Source of the DNA: Helicobacter turcicus
Lineage (GTDB): Bacteria; Campylobacterota; Campylobacteria; Campylobacterales; Helicobacteraceae
Assembly: GCF_019711685.1 (NCBI RefSeq)
Contig: NZ_JAIGYQ010000011.1
Span: forward strand, 1-64,000
Direction of reading: 5' to 3'
Length of the DNA: 64,000 nt
Position numbers and translations under genes: made by a program. The notes beneath the pieces are model-generated. The model was given only the letters and a program-made list of their open reading frames with translations. It was not told where the DNA came from and made no database searches. Within the stretch, counting starts at the first letter, position 1; every line of letters starts with the position of its first letter. Below, piece by piece: positions 27,862 to 37,900 of this stretch.

Positions 27862-28368
27862 TTAAAAGCCTCTTCTGTGTCCCACGCTTGCATGACAAGA
27901 CACACAACTTAGCGCACCATTGCCGTGCGGATTTGTCGTAGGATTTACCACATTGCTTACCATATCACTATGGCAACGCACACAATTTTCTTGAACCGTA
28001 TCCTTAGATTTTGCTGTTGCACTTAAATTTGTAGGCAACACATCTAATTTAAATGTAAAGGCATACGCATGCGCAACTCCACTCTCTGCCTTTGCTATCC
28101 ACTTTTCCACAAAATTATGTGGCAAATGGCAATCATTACAAGTTGCACGTGGTTCTCCAGCAATTTTTTGTGCGTGTGAACCCCTAGACCAATCGTTATA
28201 AACATCATTCATAACATGGCAGTTATTACAGGCTTCACTATCATCGCTAAAATAGGACATTCCTTTTGCGTTATAAAAAGTATAGACTCCTATCACACAA
28301 GCAAAAACGCACAAAACCCCAAGCAACAAAGCAAGAAAAGAGAGCGGTTTTTTAGGTTGATCTTCCAA
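27862..28368 (-). CDS. nrfH: NrfH, tetraheme menaquinol dehydrogenase subunit
   Basis: NapC/NirT-family membrane cytochrome that oxidises menaquinol and passes electrons to NrfA. One N-terminal membrane helix (about 9-31) precedes four hemes: CNNCH (47-51, followed by VM with the Met that ligates heme 1), CNDCH (77-81), CVRCH and CVSCH. The 168-residue size is right. GGAG lies just before the ATG. First gene of a two-gene operon with a CRP/FNR-type site upstream. Confidence 0.96.
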   Translation of the reverse strand: MEDQPKKPLSFLALLLGVLCVFACVIGVYTFYNAKGMSYFSDDSEACNNCHVMNDVYNDWSRGSHAQKIAGEPRATCNDCHLPHNFVEKWIAKAESGVAHAYAFTFKLDVLPTNLSATAKSKDTVQENCVRCHSDMVSNVVNPTTNPHGNGALSCVSCHASVGHRRGF

Positions 28369-28428
28369 TGGACGCTCCTTTTTTTATGATTTTAAGCTTA
28401 AAATCTCAAAATCTTAAGCTAAGGCAAA

Positions 28429-28434
28429 ATTCTA
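28429..28434 (-). promoter_or_regulatory. Likely -10 box of nrfHA
   Basis: TAGAAT read on the minus strand (28434-28429). It puts a start of transcription near 28422, about 54 bases before nrfH, at the spacing expected for activation from the operator at 28457-28470. Confidence 0.5.
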
Positions 28435-28456
28435 GTTAATTTTCAAATCCATTTCC

Positions 28457-28470
28457 TTGACTTATGTCAA
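28457..28470. promoter_or_regulatory. CRP/FNR-family operator upstream of nrfHA
   Basis: TTGACTTATGTCAA is a perfect 5-4-5 inverted repeat (TTGAC, TTAT, GTCAA) of the CRP/FNR type. Its centre (28463.5) is about 41.5 bases upstream of the inferred nrfHA transcription start, the classical class II activator position. In Campylobacter, nrfA is under the CRP/FNR-family regulator NssR, among others; which family member binds here is unknown. Confidence 0.65.
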
Positions 28471-28523
28471 AAAGTAAATGTTTAGTAAATACCTAAATAG
28501 TGTGTGTTTTATCATTATTTTAA

Positions 28524-28549
28524 AAAACTTTATTATATAATAAAGTTTT
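28524..28549. repeat. 26-bp perfect palindrome over the likely promoter of the 28598 gene
   Basis: Left half AAAACTTTATTAT (28524-28536) and right half ATAATAAAGTTTT (28537-28549) are exact reverse complements with no spacer. The centre contains TATAAT (28536-28541), a good -10 box for the plus-strand gene that begins 49 bases later. A dimeric regulator bound here would occlude RNA polymerase; it could also fold as an RNA hairpin if transcribed from further upstream. Confidence 0.7.
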
Positions 28550-28597
28550 CAGACGATTTATCTGGACAATATTCATAAAATATTTTAAGGATACATA

Positions 28598-30745
28598 ATG
28601 CTTCCTCTGAGAGATACTTTTTCCCTTACTAGCAGTATTTTAGGAATTACTGCAGATACAGATAAGATCTATGTTGTTGATAATCTTTATAATGTTTATG
28701 TTTTTTCACGCAAAGACAAAACTTTGGAAAAATCTACCTCCATTCAAGACGATAAATATCATCTTTTTGAATTTAGCAAGGCAGTGGGATTTGCTCATAA
28801 GCGAAAGTGTTTTGCGATAGGTTTTAGTAACTCCAACAAAGGGGCAGTAGTCGGTTTAGAGCAAAACATTGAAGTCTTAGAGCCACTAACTTGGCAAAAA
28901 AAAGAAATCACAAAAACAATTTTCTCTCCTAACGATTCCTATTTAGCTACAGGTGGGGAGGAGAATAGAATTGTTATCTATTATGGGGATAATTATAATT
29001 TTTTACTAAGCTCCTCACCTTTTTCTGATGCAGTTTCTGCCATTGCTTTCAGCGATGATGAACATTATGCTTTAGGAGCTAGCTTTAGTGGGGAGCTTGT
29101 TGTAGTTGATATTCCCTATGATAAGGTTATTGCTAATATAACATTTGAAAGTGTGGTTGAAGATGCACTTTTTGATAAAGACAATTCAAAAATCTTTTGC
29201 ATCACGCGTGATGGCGATACGATTCTCTATGATTTAGTAGAAAATAAAATCATTAATAAAAATCAATTCAAAGATTCATGGCTTACACTTTGCAAAAGGA
29301 TTCCAAATACAGATTTTGCCCTCGTGGGTTCTAGAGGCAATTCCTTATATCTTATAAGAATCTCTAATAACAAGCATATAGAAACCTTAAAAGTTAAGCA
29401 CCATGGAATTACAGCAATGCATTTTTATCAAAATTTTCTATTCTTAGGATATAGTGATGGTGCAATTGAATGTTATGATACTGCATTTCAAATGGAATCT
29501 TTCTTGCAGGTTTTGGAGCTTGGCAATATGGATGACATTACAGCAATGTTCTATCAAGATAATATCTTTTTATGCACCCTGCAAACCTATAAAGAAAAGT
29601 TAGACGCACAGTGGAAAGAAACCTTAAAACAAGCTGTTGCTTTATTATCCAAAAACTCTGTTCAAGAAGCTATTGCATTAACCGAACCCTTTATGCGTGA
29701 TATAGAAAAAAAACAAGAGTTCAATACTTGTCTAGAACAAATCCACTATATCGCAGAATTCCTCGATGCCGCTGAAGAAAACAATTACATTAAAACCTAT
29801 GAAATTGCAGAAAAATATCCCTTTGTTAAAAATACTTTAGCCTATGAAAAAATAGAGCAACTTTGGCAACAAGTTTTTAACACTTGTCAAGCTCTTCTTG
29901 TGCAAGATGCCGCAATAAATATCAAAAAAGCAAAAAAACTCTTAGGTGTATTTAACCATGTAGAATCTAAAAAAGAAGATATAAAATTATTATTGAATAA
30001 TGCGAATGCATTCTTAGAGGCAGAACAAGCCTATAAAAATAAAAATATTGTTGGCTATTTTTCTTTATGTGAGAAATTTCATTTCTTAAAAGAAACCGAC
30101 ACCTACAAAAAAGCACTTTATGCAAGTAGAAATCTATTCAAACAAGTCAATATGCTTGAGAGAAAAAGCAATATAGAACAAGCAATAAAATTATGTGAAT
30201 ATCTCAATAATATTCCTCTATTTAAAGATGTTACTGATACAAAACTTGCTTCTCTTCATCTTAAGAAAAGATTCTTAGAAGCCTATGCAAATAACAACAT
30301 AAAAGAAGCTTTCAATTTAGCAGATACAAGTATTGAACTAAAAAACCTCCAAGAATTCAAAAAACTTTACGATACATTTCTAGAGCTCTTTAATAAAGCA
30401 TTCAAAGCTGCAACAGATGGAAAGCCAGAGGTTGCTCTAGAGGTTTTAAAGGATTACACATCTATTGGGAGTTTAAAAACAAAAATCTCCACACTTCTAA
30501 AAAACGCTTATCTAAGAGAATTCCAATTTAACAGCCCAAAACGTGTTGTAAAAAATATCAATTGGTATGGTAGTTTTGAACAATACATTAAACGTTATGG
30601 TGCTGACGAAGACATTATAAAAGTTGCAAAAGATCTAGGGTTGTATCCTATTTTAGAACATGTTTTAGAATCTAAAGATGATAATGCTTCGCATTGCTCT
30701 TTAATAGAACCTATGGCAAAATCCTTAATCGTAATGGGGACTTAA
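28598..30745 (+). CDS. Large cytoplasmic WD40-like beta-propeller plus helical-repeat protein
   Basis: A 715-residue protein with no signal peptide or membrane helix. Residues 1 to about 330 show repeating WD40-like blades (for example TKTIFSPNDSYLATGGEENRI in two parts, AIAFSDDEHYALGASFSGEL, ITAMHFYQNFLFLGYSDGAIE). From about 335 to 690 the sequence is wholly helical with a loose repeat: EIAEKYPFVKNTLAYEKI (about 403), SLCEKFHFLKETDTYKKAL (about 483), KLCEYLNNIPLFKD, NLADTSIELKNLQEFKK. Propeller followed by alpha-solenoid suggests a scaffold. AAGGA precedes the ATG. It shares a 229-base promoter region with nrfHA. NapL of nitrate reductase clusters is also a propeller protein but is shorter. 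Function unknown. Confidence 0.85.
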   Translation: MLPLRDTFSLTSSILGITADTDKIYVVDNLYNVYVFSRKDKTLEKSTSIQDDKYHLFEFSKAVGFAHKRKCFAIGFSNSNKGAVVGLEQNIEVLEPLTWQKKEITKTIFSPNDSYLATGGEENRIVIYYGDNYNFLLSSSPFSDAVSAIAFSDDEHYALGASFSGELVVVDIPYDKVIANITFESVVEDALFDKDNSKIFCITRDGDTILYDLVENKIINKNQFKDSWLTLCKRIPNTDFALVGSRGNSLYLIRISNNKHIETLKVKHHGITAMHFYQNFLFLGYSDGAIECYDTAFQMESFLQVLELGNMDDITAMFYQDNIFLCTLQTYKEKLDAQWKETLKQAVALLSKNSVQEAIALTEPFMRDIEKKQEFNTCLEQIHYIAEFLDAAEENNYIKTYEIAEKYPFVKNTLAYEKIEQLWQQVFNTCQALLVQDAAINIKKAKKLLGVFNHVESKKEDIKLLLNNANAFLEAEQAYKNKNIVGYFSLCEKFHFLKETDTYKKALYASRNLFKQVNMLERKSNIEQAIKLCEYLNNIPLFKDVTDTKLASLHLKKRFLEAYANNNIKEAFNLADTSIELKNLQEFKKLYDTFLELFNKAFKAATDGKPEVALEVLKDYTSIGSLKTKISTLLKNAYLREFQFNSPKRVVKNINWYGSFEQYIKRYGADEDIIKVAKDLGLYPILEHVLESKDDNASHCSLIEPMAKSLIVMGT

Positions 30746-30783
30746 GAGCTGCTTTAGATTCAAACTTTCAATACTTTTAACCA

Positions 30784-31614
30784 TCATAGCTTCTTGATTG
30801 CTCCGTTTTCAAGCACCACTTTACCTTCACTTATTAACGCACTTAATGCACGTTTAAAAGCCTTTTTACTCATATTGCACTGCTTATAAATTAATTCCGG
30901 AGCACTATCATAGTTTAAATCTAGGATTTCCTCTTGTTTTATTCTCTCAAAAAGATTTTTAGATTCCAAGTCCTTATTATTTTTAGATAGAGGGTGCCTT
31001 AGACTTAAATCACATTTGCCATCTTTGTAAATACGTTTAATGTATCCCTCTTTTTTCTCAAACAGAGCAAAATCTCCAAAAATCTCACTGCAATAAAGTA
31101 AGCCTAAATTCTTCCCATTTAACACACATTCAAATCCCATTGGTGTTTTTCTAAAAGGTAGAATCTCTACCTTTGTCCCAGTCTTTAACTCTTGCAAATT
31201 TGTTTTAAAACTCTGCAAGAAAGGCTTAATATTTTCCTTTGCAAGCAAACGATTTTCTCTATCTAGTGTCAAAAAAACTACAACTTGACTACCTATAGGA
31301 TAATTTTGCGGAATCCTTGTTGGCATAAACACATCTTTTGCAATACCCAAATCCAAAAAACAACCCAAATGATTTTTATCCACCACCTTTAAAAGTGCAA
31401 TCTCTCCCCTTTGCGCCTTTGGTTTAAGTGTTGTTGCCACAGGTCTATCACTAGAATCTGTGTATAAAAATACCTCTAGCTTATCCCCAACCTTCGCATT
31501 TTTTGGCACATAGGCATTTGGAAGCAACACTTCCTCTGTCCTCTCAAGCAAATATGCTCCCGGATTTGCAAAACGTACAATCTCTAATGTTTTCACCAAT
31601 CCAATACTTATCAA
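30784..31614 (-). CDS. CvfB-family S1 RNA-binding protein
   Basis: A 276-residue protein with S1-like beta-barrels (residues about 1-60, 66-125 with RGEIALLKVVDKNHLGCFLDLG, and 140-205) and a C-terminal winged helix (QCNMSKKAFKRALSALISEGKVVL). This is the order seen in CvfB/YitL proteins, which bind RNA and affect virulence gene expression in Staphylococcus. It overlaps the following membrane-protein gene by four bases. Confidence 0.88.
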   Translation of the reverse strand: MISIGLVKTLEIVRFANPGAYLLERTEEVLLPNAYVPKNAKVGDKLEVFLYTDSSDRPVATTLKPKAQRGEIALLKVVDKNHLGCFLDLGIAKDVFMPTRIPQNYPIGSQVVVFLTLDRENRLLAKENIKPFLQSFKTNLQELKTGTKVEILPFRKTPMGFECVLNGKNLGLLYCSEIFGDFALFEKKEGYIKRIYKDGKCDLSLRHPLSKNNKDLESKNLFERIKQEEILDLNYDSAPELIYKQCNMSKKAFKRALSALISEGKVVLENGAIKKL

Positions 31615-32162
31615 TCTATAATCTCCATTAATGTCCCAAACAAACTCCTACCAAGCGGGATCCCATAAAACTCCGAAATTTGAAGTCCCACAAAAAACAC
31701 CATTACCATAAATACTATAAAACCCAAAAAACTAAGCACTAAAAACATTTTAAAAAGTTTCAAATAAAACTGCTCTTCAAGCGTATCATCAAGAATTTTA
31801 TGAAATCTAAAAAAATCCACAAAATATCCAAGCCAAAATGCTAAAATCCCACACAAAGCCACACACAAAAAAACAAAAATCAACATTGAAGCATAAGGAG
31901 AAAAATGCACACTAAATTCATACAAATGTGCTTCCCACATTAATACCGCATATCCAATATGGATTCCAAATCCAACCAATGCTAAAACAATAATCCAAAA
32001 ACCCCAACTTACTGCAATTTCTATCTTTGTAGAATAGTTGCGAAATGCTGTGTGCATTTTCTGCTTAATTTCTTTATCGCTTAATTTTTGATAACGCAAT
32101 TCCATAATCTCAGATTTCAGTCCTTTAAGCCAAACTCTACGCGTATTAGTTTCCATATCCAT
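31611..32162 (-). CDS. Conserved-looking inner-membrane protein of unknown function
   Basis: A 183-residue protein with a basic cytoplasmic N-terminus (TRRVWLKGLKSEIMELRYQ) and four hydrophobic segments (about 50-75, 88-115, 135-165 in part). No family motif is recognised. AGGG lies five bases before the ATG. It is co-translated with the CvfB-like gene downstream. Confidence 0.7.
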   Translation of the reverse strand: MDMETNTRRVWLKGLKSEIMELRYQKLSDKEIKQKMHTAFRNYSTKIEIAVSWGFWIIVLALVGFGIHIGYAVLMWEAHLYEFSVHFSPYASMLIFVFLCVALCGILAFWLGYFVDFFRFHKILDDTLEEQFYLKLFKMFLVLSFLGFIVFMVMVFFVGLQISEFYGIPLGRSLFGTLMEIID

Positions 32163-32218
32163 ACTTGCCCTTTCTTAATGAAGTGCTAGAATTCTGCCTT
32201 AAAATTGTCAAAATATTC

Positions 32219-34111
32219 TTAACAATTATAGGATTTATCAATATGAAATGCTTTATAAAATTTCTTTAAATCTCCAAATTCCTTTAAAAGTCCCATTGCC
32301 TCTAAGTGCTTTAGCACCCCCAAAGAACAATCTGTTTCTTTTGGCCACTCACGAAAATATCCATCACGTATATCCTTATCGGTTGCGTCTATAAACACCA
32401 CAGAATCTAAAATCTTCACATCACGTTTTGCATCAATATTATTGACAACACGCCAAAGTAGCATATACAAATTTTCTAAATCATTTTTAGAATCATCTAC
32501 AACCACCACAACACGTGCATGTTTTTGGAGTTTTTGGACAGAATCTAATTCTTTATCCATTTTAGATTCCAACTTCTTATACAACTCTACAAGCACCTTA
32601 CCCACAGCTTCTTTTTTCTCTAAGCCAACAAGTGCAATAGGATTTTTAGTCTCCATATAGATTTGCAAAACACGTTTAACTTCCCCACTACCCTTTAACA
32701 CATTAGCTAAAATCTCTTTTAAAGCATCATTATCTAAAACCTCACAAGATTCCAAATCTTTTGCATAATCCCTTGTGCAATCCACGCCAAGTTTTCCACC
32801 TTGCGCAAACTCTGGAGAAGCATGGTCTAGTGCATCACACACGCCATCGCTAAGCAAACAAGCCTTAGGACTAAAGCGATTTAAAATATAAGGGATAATC
32901 TCCAAATCCTGCAATTTTGGTGCATTTTCATCTACAAAAATTGCATGTTTAACAAAACTCATTTGTCCAACACCCCAAAATGCGTGCATACTCTGCTTTG
33001 CTTCATTTGGAAAACGTGCCTTAATTTTTGCTAAAATTAAATTATGAAACACCCCATTTTCTGGCATATAATAATCTATTAAATCTGGAGTTGTTGTTTG
33101 CAATAAAGGCAAAAATATACGCTCTGTAGGATAGCCTAGATATTTATCCTCCAATGGTGGCTTACCAACAACGGTAGCAAGATATACTGGATTTTTTTTT
33201 GAAGTAATCACACTCACTTCAAGCACAGGATAAGGTTCAATAGGAGTATAAAAGCCCGTATGATCGCCAAATCTACCTTCATTGCGCATAACTTCAGGAT
33301 CTACAAAGCCCTCAATCACAAAATCCGCATCATAAGGCACACACAGACTATTGCTCACACAACGCACAAGCTTTGGCTTTTGTTTTTTAATAAATCCGTA
33401 TAACATTAGTTCATAAAGCCCATAAGGCAGAGGTGCAGTCGCACACCAAGTATAAAGAGGATCTCCTCCAATAGCAATACTAACGGGCATTTTTTGTCCA
33501 ACCTTGCGGTATTCTTCAAGCAAATACACGCTATCTTTGTGGATTTGCCAATGCACACCTAGATGATTTTTATCATACACTTGCAAACGATACATTCCAA
33601 GATTCCGCACACTTCCATCAAGACTTTGTGTGTAGCACTGCCCCATTGTGATAAATCTCCCCCCATCCTCACTCCAAGTCTTAAGTATTGGAATCGCACC
33701 TAAATCAACTGCATCTCCTTGTCTAATCACTTCTTGACACAAACCCCTACCCTTTAAAATCTTAGGCGATAAAAAACGCAAGTTCAAAAGCTTTGGAGAT
33801 AGAGCAAGTGCTTCTTTAAAAGTTCTAGGTGGCTTAAGTTTAATAAGGCTTGCCACCTCACTTGCTTGTTTTTCCACATCACCTACAAGCAACTCTACAA
33901 GTTTAAAACTCCCAAAAACATTCATAAGCACTGGTATCTCATATTGGATTCCATGTTTTTTATCCACAGGATTTACAAAAAGTAGTGCTTTAGAATCTTT
34001 ACGCTTTACTTCTAAATACGCTAAATGTGGAATCTCAAGCTCCACATCCAAAGGTTCAGTAATCACTCTTAAAGCATTATTTGCTTTTAGTTTATCAATG
34101 GTTTGTCGCAT
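32219..34111 (-). CDS. UbiD-family decarboxylase, probably for menaquinone synthesis
   Basis: A 630-residue UbiD-type decarboxylase that would use prenylated FMN. It shows EIPVLMNVFGSFKLVE, RNLGMYRLQVYDKNHLGVHWQIH in parts, SIAIGGDPLYTWCATAPLP, FVIEGFVDPEVMRNEGRFGDHTGFY (with the E-R-E region) and FWGVGQMSFVKHAIFVDE. These bacteria make menaquinone by the futalosine pathway, in which a UbiD-like enzyme (MqnL type) decarboxylates a naphthoate intermediate; that role is inferred. No ubiX homologue is adjacent. Confidence 0.88.
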   Translation of the reverse strand: MRQTIDKLKANNALRVITEPLDVELEIPHLAYLEVKRKDSKALLFVNPVDKKHGIQYEIPVLMNVFGSFKLVELLVGDVEKQASEVASLIKLKPPRTFKEALALSPKLLNLRFLSPKILKGRGLCQEVIRQGDAVDLGAIPILKTWSEDGGRFITMGQCYTQSLDGSVRNLGMYRLQVYDKNHLGVHWQIHKDSVYLLEEYRKVGQKMPVSIAIGGDPLYTWCATAPLPYGLYELMLYGFIKKQKPKLVRCVSNSLCVPYDADFVIEGFVDPEVMRNEGRFGDHTGFYTPIEPYPVLEVSVITSKKNPVYLATVVGKPPLEDKYLGYPTERIFLPLLQTTTPDLIDYYMPENGVFHNLILAKIKARFPNEAKQSMHAFWGVGQMSFVKHAIFVDENAPKLQDLEIIPYILNRFSPKACLLSDGVCDALDHASPEFAQGGKLGVDCTRDYAKDLESCEVLDNDALKEILANVLKGSGEVKRVLQIYMETKNPIALVGLEKKEAVGKVLVELYKKLESKMDKELDSVQKLQKHARVVVVVDDSKNDLENLYMLLWRVVNNIDAKRDVKILDSVVFIDATDKDIRDGYFREWPKETDCSLGVLKHLEAMGLLKEFGDLKKFYKAFHIDKSYNC

Positions 34112-34120
34112 ATAACCTCC

Positions 34121-34936
34121 TTATTTTGCAACTAATGTTTTTTCTAAACTTCCATTATCCACTGCTTTTAATTTAAAGGCTTCTATGCATTTTCCATAAG
34201 AAATCTCACACACAATCATTTGAAAAATACTAGGGATTCCCCTTTTCTCTGGCACACTTAGACGACTTGGAATCCCGGTTAAAAAACGTTTAATTGGCTC
34301 TTCACATTCCATTCCTATTACACTCTCTCTAGCCCCGCTCATTCCTACATCACTCACACCAAAACTTCCTTCAAAAATCTCTAAATCGTCTGTTCCAATA
34401 TGCGTATGTGTGCCAATAATCGCCGCAATTCTACCTTTTAACATCATAAACATTGCACGCTTTTCACTTGTTGCTTCAGCATGAAAATCCACAATAATAT
34501 TTTTTATTCCCTCACTATGCAACATATCTACCATAACATTTGCACAAATAAAGGCATTATCGCATTGTGGCATTCCAAAATGTCCCATTAAATTCAACAC
34601 TGCAAAAGGCTCACCGCCAACACTTCCACGATACACACCACTTCCCACAACACCTTTTGGATAATTGTGCGGACGCAAGACATTAGAATTCTCTAGTGCT
34701 AAAAATGTAGTAACTTCCTTTTTATCCCAAGTATGATTGCCGCCTGTGAAAATATCCACACCAGATGTTTGAAGCTCTTGCACACTCTTTGCTCCAAGTC
34801 CAAATCCATGGCTAGCATTTTCTCCGTTTGCAATAATGACATCAAGATTATAAAAACTTCTTGCTTCCTTGACATAACGTGTAACTTGCTCTCTGCCAAT
34901 TTTACCTACAATATCGCCGATAAACCCAAAGCGCAT
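34121..34936 (-). CDS. YmdB-family metallophosphoesterase (TIGR00282 type)
   Basis: A 271-residue calcineurin-like phosphoesterase. FIGDIVGKIGRE gives the first metal Asp, IANGENASHGFGL the Asn/Glu, GGNHTWDKKE the Asn-His pair, and GTHTHIGTDDLEIF the C-terminal His ligands. The Bacillus member YmdB is a phosphodiesterase acting on 2',3'-cyclic or cyclic nucleotides. The start overlaps the mfd stop by one base. Confidence 0.92.
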   Translation of the reverse strand: MRFGFIGDIVGKIGREQVTRYVKEARSFYNLDVIIANGENASHGFGLGAKSVQELQTSGVDIFTGGNHTWDKKEVTTFLALENSNVLRPHNYPKGVVGSGVYRGSVGGEPFAVLNLMGHFGMPQCDNAFICANVMVDMLHSEGIKNIIVDFHAEATSEKRAMFMMLKGRIAAIIGTHTHIGTDDLEIFEGSFGVSDVGMSGARESVIGMECEEPIKRFLTGIPSRLSVPEKRGIPSIFQMIVCEISYGKCIEAFKLKAVDNGSLEKTLVAK

Positions 34937-37900
34937 TATTGTCCTTTATTTAACTTCTCCAAATAAATAAACACCGCTTTTAGCACATCATCTTCATCTT
35001 TACTGCTTGCTTTAATGCTTGTCTTCTCTCCATTAACTTGCGTGAAAGTAATATTTTGCTGATAATTCATAATATTTGCAATTCCACAATTTCTAGCAAT
35101 AATCTTAATACGAATAAGGTCTAAAAACTGCCTTGTATAAACATCTAAGCGTCCAAATCGCTCTTCAATCTCACCTTCAATCCCAAAAATAGCTTTTTCA
35201 TTCTCGCATTTTGACAAGCGACGATAAATCTCTAAACGCAGACGTTCTGATTCAATAAGCTCCGGATTTAAAAATGCAGTTACGCTAAGTTTAATATCTA
35301 CGTTTGCTTCTTTTTGTTTCATATTACCACTAAGCGCAAAAATCGCATCTTCGAGCATTCTAAGATAAAGTGAGTAGCCAATATTTTTAATATGCCCACT
35401 TTGTGCCTCACCTAGTAAATTCCCACCACCACGTATTTCTAAGTCGTGGTAGGCTAGTGCTCCACCACTGCCTAAGAAAGAATTTTTCTCTAAAGCTAAC
35501 AAACGCTTTTTAGCATCTTCTGTAATAGCATTAAAATCCTCCACAAGCAAATAACAAAATCCCTCTTTATTTCCACGTCCCACACGCCCACGCAACTGAT
35601 GTAAATCTGCAATTCCAAAACAATTAGCATTATCCACCAAAATTGTGTTAGCATTTGGCAAATGGATTCCAGATTCTACAATACTTGTGCAAAGCAAAAT
35701 ATGATAACCTCCTTTAGCGAACTCTAATACAATGTCTTCTGCTTCATTAACTGGAATCTGCGAATGTAAAATAGCGATATTTAGCTTTGGTAAAACACGT
35801 AGAATCTCCTCTTTTTTTTGCTTAATCGTAGCAATATTGTTATGGATATAAAACACTTGCCCACCACGGCGCATTTCACGCATAATCACTTCTTTTAAGA
35901 GCGTGTCATCAAGGTGTTTAATAAAAGTGCGTGTCGCTTGACGCTCACTTGGAGGCGTTTTTAATTCACTTAAGCCTTTAATGTGTGAAAGTGCCATATT
36001 TAACGTGCGTGGAATCGGCGTTGCTGACATTGAGAGCAAGTGGATATTTTGACTTAAATCCTTAATCTTTTCTTTTTGTTTAACTCCAAATTTATGTTCC
36101 TCATCTACAATCATTAGCGCAAGATTCTTAAACTCCACATTTAAAAGCGTATGTGTGCCAACTACTGCATTTAAATTCCCTTCTTTTAAATCTCTTAGAA
36201 TTTGCTTTTTTTCTTTTGTCCCAACATAGCGATCTAATCTAGCTAAACGCAATCCAAAAGGTGCAAAACGATCTTTTAACGTATTAAAATGCTGGTAGGT
36301 TAGTAACGTAGTTGGTGCAATCATTGCAGATTGATACCCATTTAAAAACATTACAAACATTGCATTCATCGCAACTTCTGTTTTTCCAAAACCTACATCT
36401 CCACTTAAGAGCCTATCCATCACGCGCCCACTACTAATATCTTTAAAAATCTCTTCAATTGCTTGAGTTTGGTCTTGCGTATAATGGAATCCACTTTGAT
36501 TTTGAAAAATTAAAATCTCCTCTTTTTGCACATTGCACACTACACCATCAATTAACTCACGCTTTGCAGCTAAAGCAACAATAGCATTAGCAATCACAAA
36601 GAGTTTTTCTCTAACCTTCTCTTTAAGTTTTGCAAAAGAGCCTTTACCTAAGCGGTCTAAAAGCGGAATCCCGCCACCATCAGCAATATAGCGGTCAATT
36701 CTATCTAGATTTTCAACAGGAAGTAAAAGCTTATCCTCCCCTAAATAGCGTAGAGTAATAAAATCACGTGTTGCTCCAAAAATATTTGTCTGCGTGATTC
36801 CGCTAAAAATTGCGATTCCATAATCACTATGCACGACATAATCGCCAACTTTTAGCTCGTCTAATAAAATCCTTGTTTTAGTGCGCTTTTTTTGCCTTTG
36901 GGGTGTATTAAGAGAAAGAATTAAAATTTCTTTACCTAGAAGATTAACTGCATAATCTACACCAAACTTGAAATTATAAGGTGCATCTAATGGAATCTTA
37001 GCTTGACGCGCCTGCGCTTCACTCTTTGCAAGAATTGTGATTGTCTTCATTTTGTGAAGCTCTAAGAAATTTTGGAGTGTATTAAAATTGTAATTAAAAT
37101 CTTGATATTCTTGTGTAGAATCCAAAATTTCACCATTAAGCACACATTGCAATTTTTTAGCACTATACTCATTAAAACTTAGCACTTCCTTTGCTAAATC
37201 CTTAGTGCTTGAGGACACTACAAAGGGATATTCACTTAAAAAATCTTTCGCGATTCCAATTTTTTCTAAGCACCAAAAGCCAAAACCTAAAACATCACCA
37301 CTCCCGCCTAAATCTAGCATAGATTGCTTGTGTGGAAGTTCTGTAATAGCAAACTTTAAAGCTTCATAGGTTTTCGCATCTAAGTTTAAAAATGCCGGAG
37401 AAATTTCTAAGGATTCTAAAGGCTCTTTGGAACATAGTTGTGTTTGTGAATCAAAATGGCGCACACTCTCTACTTCCTCGTCAAAAAGCGTGATACGATA
37501 AGGCTCTTCACTATTTGGCGTTAAAATATCAATAATATCTCCACGGATTGAAACCTCGCCACTAAGCTCAACTAGATCCACAAATTCATAACTAAAATGC
37601 AACAAGTTTTCTTTGAAATTCTTAAGATTTAAAATATCACCCACTTTTAATTTAAGCACACAAAGAGATTCCGCATTTGGCAGTGAATGCAAGAGTGTGT
37701 ATAAGGGCGAAAATAAAACCTTCTCTCCCTTGTGTGCATAAAAATCCCTAAGTGTTGCAAATAACGCGCATAACTCCTCTTGATAGCTACGCAAATCATC
37801 GCCAAATTTTGCCCTAAAGTCTGGCAAAACAAATGTTTCAAATCCTAAAAACTTCGCTACATCTCCGCAAGACAAGGCACTTTGCCTATCTTCACATAGG

